Shown piece after piece: positions 32,214 to 41,960 of a stretch of DNA of 64,000 bases. Positions within the stretch are counted from its first letter, which is position 1. Each line of letters opens with the position of its first letter. The position numbers were made by a program, and so were the translations under genes. The DNA lies in assembly GCA_019055375.1 (NCBI GenBank), contig JAHQIW010004024.1, positions 1 to 64,000 of the forward strand, read 5' to 3'. Below the pieces are notes generated by a model. That model was not told the origin of the DNA, made no database searches, and saw nothing but the letters and a program-made list of their open reading frames with translations. The stretch is from Parelaphostrongylus tenuis (taxonomy: Eukaryota; Nematoda; Chromadorea; Rhabditida; Metastrongylidae).

Positions 32214-35200
32214 TCTCCTTGCGGATGAATCATCTCTTCGCAAAGATAAAAAGCTCATGGCCTCAGAACTGTGCTACAGTGATTACCAGTATATTCATTG
32301 TTATTAGAAAGGGTGAGCCGAGTACTCCGGGGCGAAAAGAAATATTCTATTCGTTCTCTCGGCACATTGAGAAAGCGCTTTCAAGAACTATGTACTGAAA
32401 TCTATCTTACTCAACTTAATGAATGACTACAGAAGATCCAGTGAAGAACTTTTGTCCGTTGAAAATTCTAAGCAAATACCAGTAAATCGGTTTCAACATA
32501 AGTTCCAATGTAAAGCAACCTCTTCGTTCTTACAGCCCAACGAGAAGCCCCTACTAAAAACCAAATACAATATCAAATTTCACACTTACTAAGCTGTTCA
32601 AATGATTACAAAAATTAGGTCATGAATCTGTGCCCGCAGTAAAAATCACCAAAAATCCAGTGTTTTGATTTGTACACTTTGTCCTATAGATGGTCATTTA
32701 ATCATAATCTTTTACTGACTATTAAGTACTACGGTTGGTAAAGAGAGTTTTGGAGCACTTTAATAAGCATGAGATATGTTCTATGCATATCATGAGAATA
32801 TTGCGGCTTTTTGTGTGGTATTTTCCCACTGAACGCCCGAATATTATTCGTCTCTACTTTCACTTTACATAAGAAAAATTAGCCCGCTGTGGTCAACGGA
32901 AAGCGCGTTTTGCTGCAGTAAGAAAACGCCAGAGCGCACACTGCCTAAAAGACCAAAGACTAATTTGATGAATTGTGAAGTCGAGCTTCTGCCGCATTCC
33001 GCCTGCACCAAACTGCGTTCCATACAACTTTGGCCTTTGCCGATCAATGCAACACTTTATGAAGAGTCGCCGTTTTGAGACGTTTGATGAAGCTGTAGAA
33101 GCATTTCAAGAGTTCTTTGATTCAAAAACGAAGAAATGATAATGCGACCACATCCGAAACTTGGCGGACCAATGGCAGAAAGTTTTAAAAAGCGGTGGCA
33201 TTTAATTTGACAATAATTATTATTGTTTTCGTTTGAAATTAACGCGTAAATTTTCAGCTTCGTACAAGTGCTCAAGAACTTTCTTTCCAACCTGACACTA
33301 AGTTCACATATGAGCTCTGCAATGTTGTAGCAAGTTTTTTTATAGAATGTGCGGTTTCGTACAGCACAGGTTGTAGAAAGTGATACGCTTGAACTTGAAT
33401 TTTCTCTGCAAATCTCATATCTTAGTCCGACTCGGGAGCAACCTCATCGACTGCAAAAGGGCTGATGTGAGCCATCAATCCTCGATATCAGATGAGCTAT
33501 ACAAAAAAATCGATTACTTGGAAAATGAGGTGAAAAGGCATCAATCGGCTATCGAGGTATGTGTTCAAATTTCTTTAAAGCTCGGAATGCATGGTTCTTA
33601 TTTCAGTTCAATATGAGGTTGAAATCGTATTGCATAATGTACAAAAAAGACAAGATTTCTATCAAATGACTTTCTGATAGATTTATTGTCCGGTGGTGTT
33701 TCTAGGTATTGAAATGTGATATGATTGATAATGAGAGATCATTTACCGAAATAAAGTTATCTAAATTCTACACGTAATTGGGTTTTATAACTGGATCTTG
33801 TTTCAAGTACTAGTAAATTTCTCAAGAATGTCGTAATTGGCCTAATAAGAAGCCCAAAAATCACATACTGTACAATCCACAAACGTATGCGTTCGATTAT
33901 GGAGGCCTTCTAAGTATGGAGAGTGCCCAAATATCATGGAATATGTCAAACTTTATTTTTAGATAGTATCTTGTCATAAGTGGCTAGCCAATAGATCTAG
34001 CGATGCGATGTCAATGGGCGATCACCGCTAAGATAGACGTCGTTGGTAGTGGATCAAAGTAATGTCCAGCGCATGCTACTCCATGATATCAGCTTGCAAA
34101 ACACAGTGGGTTAGGAAGCCGGCACATTGCAACTTTATTCTTTATTGTTTGCAAAGGGAATGTCCTGTTACGATATATGCAAAAAGTAGGCCCTGTTGTT
34201 CAGCGATCTGTTTGTAAATTTATTCAATTTCATTTAATGAAATTACCTCTCTCAATGATCTTTCGTCTTCAACCTCGATGTCAAAATGGATTAATACTAC
34301 AAAATAGCTGAAGCAGTAGTTGCTAGTGATTGAGATAGGTCTACGAGGCAGTTATGAGCACCGTGAAATCACTAGTCCACAAGAGGATTACTCTAGACAC
34401 GCAGTAGGACTATGCTGGATCGGCCACGTATGACTTTTATGATGTTTTCTTAGATCAAATACCTCAAAATTAGGTGGCGGCTCAAAAACGATTGAAATAC
34501 GGAAGTAGTGATGTACACAAAAGCAATACAATCATTCGTGCAATGGCGCGATCAACAAGACAGATGCGCCAAGATGAAGGTGATGTGGCTCTTGCAGCTG
34601 TGACGGGCGTTCTCAACGAATACTAGCAATGAAACAAAGTGTTTAGCGCTTAGGATTGCTGGAATATCATCTGCTTAGCATGACTTCTAAGAGCGAAAAA
34701 AAGGCTTATTGGCAGTAGCCTTTTAACAAAGCAAATCACTATTGTGAATGATGAATGCAAATTATAATGGACTCATATGTTTCGGTGATGACGACATAAC
34801 CATCTAGATCGGTGGGATACGGGCTATCTTGGTAAGACTGAAGAAAAACTGAAGAAATAGATATAAATTAAGTAGCTACGAAAATAGTTCAACTATTGAT
34901 TGACATGATAGTACTCTTATCAGTTTGGCAGTTATAGTAATATATCCCATTCGTAATAATTTTATTGTGGTGGGAAGTTGAATGACAAGCTTAGTTGCAC
35001 ACACACTGAATGCACTTTATCGCGCATTTATTAACAAGCTAAAAAAATTGAAACTTCGAAATAATTTTGAAATGTTTATTCACTAATGCAACTTAAGAGT
35101 GAACGCCGTTCGCACAAAGCTGATCTGGAATACTTCATTGTCGCGGTCAAAACAGCTGAGAAATATCGTGAAGAGGTAAAGACCAAATTGAAGAGGTTGA

Positions 35201-36122
35201 CTTTTTTTACCAAATGATTTTGTTGAGTTTCGCATGACGGACAAATATAATATTTTATGATGAAATGTAATTGAGGAGTCGCTCAACAATGATGTGGGCG
35301 GTTGTAGCGTTAGATATTTAGGTTTTAGATAGCAGTAGTTAGACATGCGCAACAATATGCACGAGATTGTTTATTCAATTTTGTGTCATGGCAGACGACA
35401 ATCTTCGTACGACGATTGATGAATGGAACCAAACTTTTAAGAGGGTGAAAAGACTACATTGGTATATCGTCATTCCACCGTAAATAAATGTAAAGCAGTT
35501 AACTAGCTTCATGACGCTTAATAGTATGGATTGTCATAGCGCATTCTTAACGAATTGATCAACATCGAAAATTTTATCTTTCGTTTCTTATGCCTTACGA
35601 TGCAAACACGTGATATTTGATTAATTTTGAGGTTACTCGAAGTGAGTGAGATAAATTCTTCTGCTGACGAAGTGTTATGGACTAATCTAATGGAGAAATA
35701 TCAGTGTAGCTCAAAACGGAATGCGTTGTTAGCATGGGCTCAAGTAAAGTGAGTTTTTTTCAGTGGTGTTGAAGAAGTACGAACAAGATACGGAAAATGT
35801 TTGTTTATCACAAGAAATGTAAAAAACAATGTCAATCCATTGTATCTGATTTTACAACGCTGAAAGTGAGAAATTAGCTAAATCGTTCCTTGGAAACATA
35901 TCGATTTGAATGCTCATCATAATTAACTGGTAATTTTGTATGATTTTTATTTGTTAGTGCTTTCTCACTTATTTTGCATTTTGAACAAATTCATGGAAAG
36001 TTTCAAAAACTATTCTTTTAGGCATTGCTGAATATCCTACTATAAGTGTCACAAATTTTGCTTCGGATTGGAGTGATGGGCGTGCTTTCTGTGCTTTGAT
36101 CCATCATTTTGAACCTGAGATG
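32214..36122 (+). CDS. Cytospin/SPECC1-like protein, partial gene (coiled coil and calponin-homology domain)
   Basis: Proposed exons: 32214-32278, 32308-32391, 33426-33556, 34474-34599, 35098-35175, 35395-35444, 35632-35748 (or 35743) and 36022-36122. Phases agree at every junction before the last. Early exons encode charged heptad-like stretches (LRKDKKLMASEL; KKIDYLENEVKRHQSAIE; HKADLEYFIVAVKTAEKYRE), as expected for a long coiled coil. The last two encode the start of a calponin-homology domain: LMEKYQ then SKRNALLAWAQ, followed by VTNFASDWSDGRAFCALIHH. The spacing from coiled coil to SKRNALL matches cytospins, which bind actin and microtubules and stabilise adhesion. The 5' end and the rest of the domain are not found. 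The final junction is out of phase by one, so either an exon is missed, the sequence has an indel, or the gene is damaged. Confidence 0.65.
32870..33225 (+). pseudogene. Mariner transposase C-terminal remnant
   Basis: One plus frame gives a proline-rich stretch followed by YNFGLCRSMQHFM, then RRFETFDEAVEAFQEFFDSK up to a stop; after a frame change comes NLADQWQKVLKSGG. The order matches the catalytic-domain end of mariner transposases (the HPPYSPDLAPSD region is eroded at the start), then the xFFxSK and RWQK boxes. It lies inside an intron of the cytospin-like gene. Confidence 0.75.
35632..36122 (+). CDS. Calponin-homology domain exons (part of the gene above)
   Basis: Exon 35632-35748 has acceptor AG at 35630-35631 and donors GTAAAG (35744) or GTGAGT (35749). 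Exon 36022-36122 follows TTCTTTTAG and ends before GTGAGC. The second exon carries the hallmark NFxSxWxDGxAFCALIHxF of calponin-homology domains. The conserved tryptophan, aspartate-glycine and histidine positions are all present. Confidence 0.8.
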
Positions 36123-36589
36123 GTGAGCTTAGTTTTTATTCTACTTTTCAAGCGTAACATTGATTCTATGCCTAAGAACTCTCGCCGAAGAGTTAAACAT
36201 TATGAATTAGAGTTCCGTTGGTACCTTTGCACTAAATCACGCAAACAATTCTTCACTATACAATAGCTTGTCGAACAATGTTGATGTTAACTGAGAATTG
36301 CTCTCTGGAATCACATCGCTGCAGAAAAAAAATTGTAATGTAGTGGTCTTCTGTGCGCTTCTGCCCACACTTACTTTTTTTGAACTGTCAAATTTGAAGT
36401 TGGTACTGTTAGTCTGAGAGGATGAAAACACTAGTTTTCAATAAAATAATAGGCTCTTCAAAGCAATTGTATTGGTCAAATATATCTTCAGCCACTTCTG
36501 AAGTGGAACGAATGAAATCGATTCCATGCCCTCGAGAGATTGATCAGCGATGAACGCCTTGTGCTGTGTGTAAATTCTATATAACTTCG

Positions 36590-36665
36590 GGATGTGTGGC
36601 GGAGTGGTTAGTTATGCTCGGCGCAGTTTGACACGGAATCGATCTTACAGCCTCCATCACTATCC
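36590..36665 (+). other. tRNA-Ser/Leu-like segment in repeat D1
   Basis: GTGGCGGAGTGGTTAG is a good polymerase III A box of the serine/leucine tRNA type. The B-box region (GGAATCGATC) is eroded. It has a sister at 44533-44600. Probably a tRNA-derived promoter in a SINE-like element, not a working tRNA gene. Confidence 0.5.
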
Positions 36666-36886
36666 CGCTAACAATAACGAACGACCAAAGGAACGAGCCA
36701 GTCTGGCTGCCTCCAAGATTGCAAGTAGGCGCACTTGATCAGTACTGTACGACGTATGTGAAGAAGTTGAAATCCACAAACGAGCGTGGAGATAAATTCA
36801 ATGCTGATTGTACTGGAACCTGCACAGTAAAAAAGCTGTAATTCGAGTGAAAACTGAATAAAAGATGAAAAAATAGCGAAAATCCG

Positions 36887-36954
36887 ATCTTGAACGGGAG
36901 TTGAACCCGCTTTACCAATGACGGGGGCGCTTGTTACCACTACACCATCAGGGC
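36887..36954 (-). other. tRNA-like unit in repeat D1 (minus)
   Basis: Minus strand has the A box TGGTGTAGTGG and B box GGTTCAACTCC. The T stem GCGGG/CCCGT forms. The anticodon arm is less clear than in the sister at 44834-44901. Flanks AGCGAAAC and TTTTCGCT are complementary, extending the acceptor stem. Confidence 0.6.
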
Positions 36955-37105
36955 ATTGTTTCGCTACTACTAATTCTCTAATGTCTCCATAATAGCTGTC
37001 AGTCAACAAACTATAAAAACTTTCGTCGGGTAAGTAATATCGTTGGTTGAATGATGAAGGGTAGCTGTGATAGGAACACTGAAGAATGAGTGATAGCGAA
37101 ACGGT

Positions 37106-37177
37106 GCCTCGGTGATGTAGTGATAGCACGCGCCCTCGGTATGGGTGAAATGCGGGTTTAACTTCTATATGAAGTCA
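37106..37177 (+). other. tRNA-like unit in repeat D1 (plus)
   Basis: Opposed partner of 36887-36954. CGCCC-TCGGTAT-GGGTG makes a 5-bp anticodon stem with a 7-nt loop. The B box is degraded (GGTTTAACTTC). The sister in D2 (45053-45123) is better preserved. Confidence 0.55.
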
Positions 37178-37560
37178 GCTTTTTGCACACCGTTCAAATC
37201 TCTTATGCTTTTTTTTGAAAAACATTGCGTAACATTGAGAAAAAAGACGTTATAAGTAAATAATAAGAGATCTTGAGTATTTCAGTTTTTTGTGCTTGAA
37301 ATTATTATAGTTATCTGGTCAAACCTATAACATGTTACGGTAATCAACGTGATCCTAATAGTTTTCATAATGTTTCTAGGTTAATCTCTTTAAACTGATG
37401 GAGCCAAAACTACGTGCTGTACTAGCAGTGCAGTTGGCTAAGAACTGAAGATGCACGTCGATCATGCGACACTCCTTGAACCAGCAAAAGATTACAAAAT
37501 CGTCATGACAGTAGTATTTGAATTGTACAAGAAGCATGACACTGATGAAGGACAGACTCA

Positions 37561-38740
37561 TTGTTCTTCCGATCTTCCAAATGAGGCCGGTTTTTCATTT
37601 GTTGCCTTATAATCAGAAAGAGCCTATAAACTATGTGCTGTTATCTAATTATCATTAGTTTCTTCACACTTAAGAGTTACGAAAGCTACTAAAGCATATG
37701 AGCAACTGAAGTAAATTTTGAGTGAGCAATATATACGGGAAGCAAAGAAAAATTTCCATGAAAAAACCTTAATGAAATATTGTGTATTTTCTAGTTGTAG
37801 ACAACCTACTTATTGATGTCTGCTATGAAAGTCACTTCTCATTTATTTCTCTGATTAGTTTCAGTTTCCTTCACATCCTTCGGTAATCAACTCGCATTGT
37901 GTACGAGCGGCTTGCAAAGGTGCAATGTCATTGATTTTGTCCATTACCCTAACAGTAAACTGGTAGGTACCACGAGGTGAAAATGATATATTGTACTAGT
38001 AGCAGTTATTCTTTTAATTTTTTTCCTTTTTTTTGTAGACTCGTCTCTGCCAGATATCTCTCTTGCATGTGTCTTGCACTGATAGCATATTGGATATGTC
38101 GTTTAAAGTAAAATTCTTTTTTTCGGTTAATCATGCGGAAGACCTACAACTTTATATAGATATTCTTTTATCCTTACCTTGTCTATCTTTATTATTTTAT
38201 TAATTTTATGCAAGATAAGATGAGGGCAGTGTACAAAGAGTTGCTTAGTTGCTTCGTATAGCAGTGCCTTTTGTTTGTTCATCTTATCCTCCACCGAACT
38301 TTTCTGGCTTCATACTTTCTCTCCTATCCTTCTCATCAATTTACTGGAACTTCGGCGCTTAGCTATCCATTTATGTCTTACATCGAATTTCAGTTGTACA
38401 AAGCTGTATTGCTATGGTGTCAATAATGTTGCTTGTACAGTTATTGCAGTTGTATCTTTGTTATTTTCGAATGTTCCTTTAACTGATATCATTGTTCGAT
38501 AAATCATAAAGATCCGCTCGGTAAACAAAAGAACGGCAATCAGTCCAGCCACTACGCTCAACGATACGCATTTACAGTAGATCAAGCGATACAAGCTAAT
38601 CCACCATCACTAAAAACATTGAGTATTTTGAACCAAAATATACTTGGTTTTCTTGTACGTATATACGAGATTTAATTGCCACAGCAACTGTGCCAGAAAC
38701 ATGTCATAACTTCGCTTAACAAATATGTCATGTAAAGCTT
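37561..38740. other. No gene recognised
   Basis: AT-rich. I looked here for the remaining half of the calponin-homology domain and did not find it. A few acceptor-like TTTTGTAG sites (for example near 38038) are not followed by a convincing coding stretch. Confidence 0.4.
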
Positions 38741-38772
38741 CTAACCTTTTATTGATTGCCTATTTTTACATC

Positions 38773-38950
38773 AGTCTGTACTAGAAATACAGCCACAAGG
38801 TTCACTGAACTGTACACAGACTCGAAGCCACCGGGAGGATTCGAAACTGTCACTATCATTTCAGACCAACGAGTGTCAACAGTGGTTGTTCCTCTTGCAG
38901 TGTTGCTCTACACTGGCGTCGCATACAGAAAATCGAGTAGGATGGAATGA
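38773..38950 (+). CDS. Possible terminal exon of a membrane protein
   Basis: After an acceptor-like TTTTTACATCAG the plus frame stays open to a stop at 38950. It encodes TDSKPPGGFETVTI followed by a hydrophobic stretch (VSTVVVPLAVLLYTGVAY) and a short basic tail. A similar hydrophobic stretch occurs in the frame at 39144-39329. No family recognised. Low confidence. Confidence 0.3.
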
Positions 38951-39143
38951 ACCATGAGCTAGTGTCCTCAACGTTGTCATTCTATATTGCATTACAGCCA
39001 TACTAGATTAACGGCATATTTCTGCTGTTTTCTCAAATATTCTACTCTCATCAATAAGCTAGACAAGGTTTTTATGAATCTGCATTGATATGGCTAACCT
39101 TTCGGAGACTTCATCTTCATCAGAACCGTGAGATTCGAATCGT

Positions 39144-39329
39144 GTGTTCACAGTGGTTGTTCTTGCCATGTTTATCTTTGTAACGGTATCACCGAGACAA
39201 ATCGAGCACACTGGATTATGGAAGGAACGAAGTAGATTTCTTAGATGTGCGCTATTGTACAGAACTCCGGCCGAGTTGAAGCTATTAGAAAACATTCGGC
39301 AGTTTTCCATGACACAGGACGGTCGTTGA
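39144..39329 (+). other. Small open frame with hydrophobic N-terminus
   Basis: Starts FTVVVLAMFIFVTVS and continues for 61 residues. The nucleotide block GTGTTCACAGTGGTTGTTC resembles 38875-38895, so the two frames may stem from one duplicated segment. On the minus strand a 119-residue frame covers 39059-39418. Which, if either, is coding cannot be decided. Confidence 0.2.
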
Positions 39330-39915
39330 GCGACTATCGACTGCGACTGTTTGCTTCTCCGGTTGCGATCCATCCTGCAACGATAATAATAGCAGGAATT
39401 TAGAAGAACAAACCTCAATTACTCCTTTCACGAACTGCGATCAGAAAAGCGAATAACATCGGTTGACATCTCTTAAGAACCGCGCCTTATTGTGGAGAAA
39501 TGACGATCTATGGCAGATCATTTTAGAGAGGGTAGAGACCTTCACAAAAGAGTGAAAGTGAGGTCTACTTCATTTGTCAGGTGATTCGTTTTACTCGATT
39601 CGTCTTAGCCTCACAACCACGAAGATCAACATAGTAAAAACAACCGCTATGGACACGCGACTCGAACTATTTAGAGCTGTGATAATGGGGAGACTGCCGA
39701 ACCAGTAGCCGTGACAATACAGATTTATGAGGAACTCGTGTTAGCTCATCAATAAAAGATAAATACTGGACATATACAGCGAAGTTCAGTGATAGTGCGA
39801 ATTGAAAGTTTGACGAGACGGTCCTTGACAACTGTCAACTTAGATTAAGCACTGAGCAAATGCTGTTTCTTTCATAATTCATTCTTCCCAGTGTCATAGA
39901 GCGATGTGCAAAACC

Positions 39916-39988
39916 GCGTCAGGCGGGACTACAACCCGCACCTCACTCTTTCCGGGAGCGCGTGCTTTATCCGCTACACCACTGATGT
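39916..39988 (-). other. tRNA-like cloverleaf, left arm
   Basis: Minus strand folds with D stem GTGT/GCAC, anticodon stem CGCTC/GAGTG with loop CCGGAAA, T stem GCGGG/CCCGC with loop TTGTAGT, and an acceptor with five of seven pairs. The C at position 33 and the T-loop changes argue against a decoding tRNA. Confidence 0.6.
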
Positions 39989-40296
39989 CCATTTTGCACA
40001 ATGCTCGTCTACGCTATAGCGCATCTATCTATCAGCCACCGGCCATCAAAGGCCTGGTCCTGGTAATCAGTCTCGACATTGAACCCCAGTCACGCTGACA
40101 GATATTGGGTATTGATGATTAAATCGAATTCTTTTGTTTGACCGCTTTGTACCGGTGGTATGATGTTTCAAGTATACCCAGTGAGTCAGCGTGGACGGGG
40201 TTCAATGTCGAGACTGATTACCCGGCCCATGCCGTTTAAGGCTGGCGGGTAACGGATGGATGCGCTATAGCGTAGAAAGAACGATGTGCAAAATGG

Positions 40297-40369
40297 GCGT
40301 CAGTAGTGCAACGGATAGAGCACGCGCTCCCGGAAAGAGTGAGGTGCGGGTTGTAGTCCCGCCTTACGC
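40297..40369 (+). other. tRNA-like cloverleaf, right arm
   Basis: Exactly 73 nt. Acceptor GCGTCAG/CTTACGC (6 of 7 pairs), D stem GTGC/GCAC with a loop containing GG, anticodon stem CGCTC/GAGTG, loop CCGGAAA (GGA if read literally), variable AGGT, T stem GCGGG/CCCGC. Position 33 is C, not U, and the T loop is TTGTAGT, so it is unlikely to be a working tRNA. Flanks CGATGTGCAAAA and TTTTGCACATC pair, adding about 11 bp beyond the acceptor stem. Confidence 0.65.
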
Positions 40370-40429
40370 GAAAGTTTTGCACATCACTCTGTAACACTTG
40401 GTATATCTATAACATCATACCACATCAAA

Positions 40430-41610
40430 AAACGGTAAATAAAAACAATTTCATTTAATTCATTCTTTGGCAATCAGATTAGTATTCACTGATATATAGG
40501 AAAGGAAACCTCTAATTCCGACTTCTATACAGTTTCTGTGTGGGTCATCATTTTTCTTTTGAATATTTCAACCTTCTACATACTTCATTGTGACGCACGC
40601 AATTTTGTAGCTTTACAAATTAAACGATTGCGCTCAGTACTTGAGCAACCTTTTTTGTAAGAAAATGGTAAGCTAATCTGCATCATTCTGCAACAATATT
40701 CGATGCATTGTAAAAGCACGTTCAGAAAGACAGCGAAAGCTAATTATGCCATTAAAGCGATCACGCAAAAAGTAGAATTTTACTTTAGAAGTAACTCAAA
40801 GACCCGACTCGCACTTAATTCTGCTTGAATAATAGAGTTGTTGACATGGTTCTTCCGGATAGTGTCCGATCAGTGATGGAAATGGATTATAGTTACCTCT
40901 TAGAAAGCACATTTTTGAGTCAATTCTACACAGGACGGAGTGGAGTCTGTACGAATTCGTATCAGTTGCGTTATAAAGTTTGCAAAGTGCTTAGGTATTG
41001 AACGACGAAAGGTTTCCACCACAAATGACGTTTCCTCGAGCTTTCTTCGAGCAATAGCAACTCAATCGCAGTATCTCGCCTATTGGCTATTTTCGACGTT
41101 TTCAACTGCCTGATCATATCCTATGTAAAAATGATGTTTCAACCATAAATATGGGCAAAAACATGGCTTTCAAAAACTGAAGATCTTATAGGTCAGTGAT
41201 TCTTAGTCAAACTATTCAACGTTTGAGATAAAAAGTTTGTATTCATCTATATTCATTTGAATATCAAAACAACAGAAGAGTATCGTTAGACTGCCTTATC
41301 TCCAGAAATCTCAAGCCCTTTGCTTTGTTAGCTTTGAAGATGTAAATGGTTGTAGTTGAAGAGTGTCAGATACCTCTGCTTACTAGAAGTGCATTAGAAA
41401 CGCCGACTATTCATGGATTAATGCATAGCTAAGCATTTAACTAAGGGCGTTCTTATCCAATTTGGTGCTTCAATGTTCTGAGAAGATTGGTAGTTATGTC
41501 ACGGACTGCTTAAATGCTCTTTTCTTTCCAATCAAATTGAGGAAGAGGAGGAAAGTATAGGATCTACAGAATCACGTGTTACTAAAGCCAAAAGAGATTC
41601 AACTTTGATC
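40430..41610. other. No gene recognised
   Basis: No frame, RNA fold or repeat relationship stands out. Confidence 0.4.
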
Positions 41611-41699
41611 CATGACATCGACTGTTTTTAGAACCTCTCAATAAACATTCATTCAAATTTTTAAGAATTTTTAAAGCCTTACCCGAGGTTGATAAGCCA

Positions 41700-41748
41700 G
41701 AGCTATATACGTGTATTTCGGAGGTCTCACCCTATTCGTCAGTAGCCC
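41700..41748 (-). ncRNA. Hammerhead ribozyme, core intact, stem II weakened
   Basis: Minus strand: GGGCUA, core CUGACGA, stem-II region AUAGG...CCUCC with two mismatches at its base, GAAA, stem III AUAC-AC-GUAU, A17, return strand UAGCUC. Stem I has six pairs with one G-U. All core nucleotides and stem III are sound; only the first two pairs of stem II are lost. Activity doubtful but possible. Confidence 0.65.
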
Positions 41749-41835
41749 ACGCCCCACATATTGTCAGCTTCTAAACCATTCGATGCTATGGATCAATTTT
41801 GTTCTACCGGCCGAGATCCATCGACTGAGAACTAG

Positions 41836-41869
41836 TGATGGCACAGTGTTATTGTACACTGTGCCGTCA
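41836..41869 (+). other. Conserved hairpin in repeat F
   Basis: GATGGCACAGTGT and ACACTGTGCCGTC form a stem of about 13 bp with one G-U-type pair and a small loop. The matching position in copy 2 (61045-61086) also forms a long stem, though with different bases, suggesting the structure matters. Confidence 0.55.
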
Positions 41870-41960
41870 CCACATACGCCTCCCTCCTTAATACAATGCA
41901 GGGTTTGATATGTGTAAGCCCTGGCGTACCAACCTCGGGTAAGGCTTTAAAATTCTTCAA

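Larger units (their letters stand above)
36135..37560 (+). repeat. Repeat D, copy 1
   Basis: Matches 44105-45520 almost throughout. It begins near CTATGCCTAAGAACTCT and ends near the GACTCATTG block. It contains three tRNA-like units. A third, partial inverted copy is at 45890-46190. The copy directly follows the last recognised cytospin-like exon and may separate it from later exons. No protein recognised. Confidence 0.85.
39893..40404. mobile_element. Foldback element carrying two opposed tRNA-like cloverleaves
   Basis: Arms at about 39890-40112 and 40168-40404 are reverse complements (for example CTACGCTATAGCGCATC near 40010 and its mirror near 40262). Each arm contains a 73-nt tRNA-like unit. 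Part of the right outer tail (GGTATGATGTT on the minus strand, 40417-40427) recurs inside at about 40157, so a partial tandem unit is present as in the ribozyme elements. No open frame. No target duplication was resolved. Confidence 0.7.
41617..41960. mobile_element. Repeat F, copy 1 (foldback with hammerhead)
   Basis: Shares CTCAATAAACATT, CCTTACCCGAGGTTG and CCACGCCCCACAT blocks with 60865-61215. The ends TAAAGCCTTACCCGAGGTT and AACCTCGGGTAAGGCTTTA are inverted repeats. It contains a hammerhead on the minus strand (41700-41748) and a long hairpin at 41836-41869. Confidence 0.7.

Noticed and set aside
40297..40369. A working tRNA-Ser(GGA) gene
   Set aside because: The fold lacks the long serine variable arm, position 33 is C, the T loop is TTGTAGT, and the unit is mirrored inside a foldback element.
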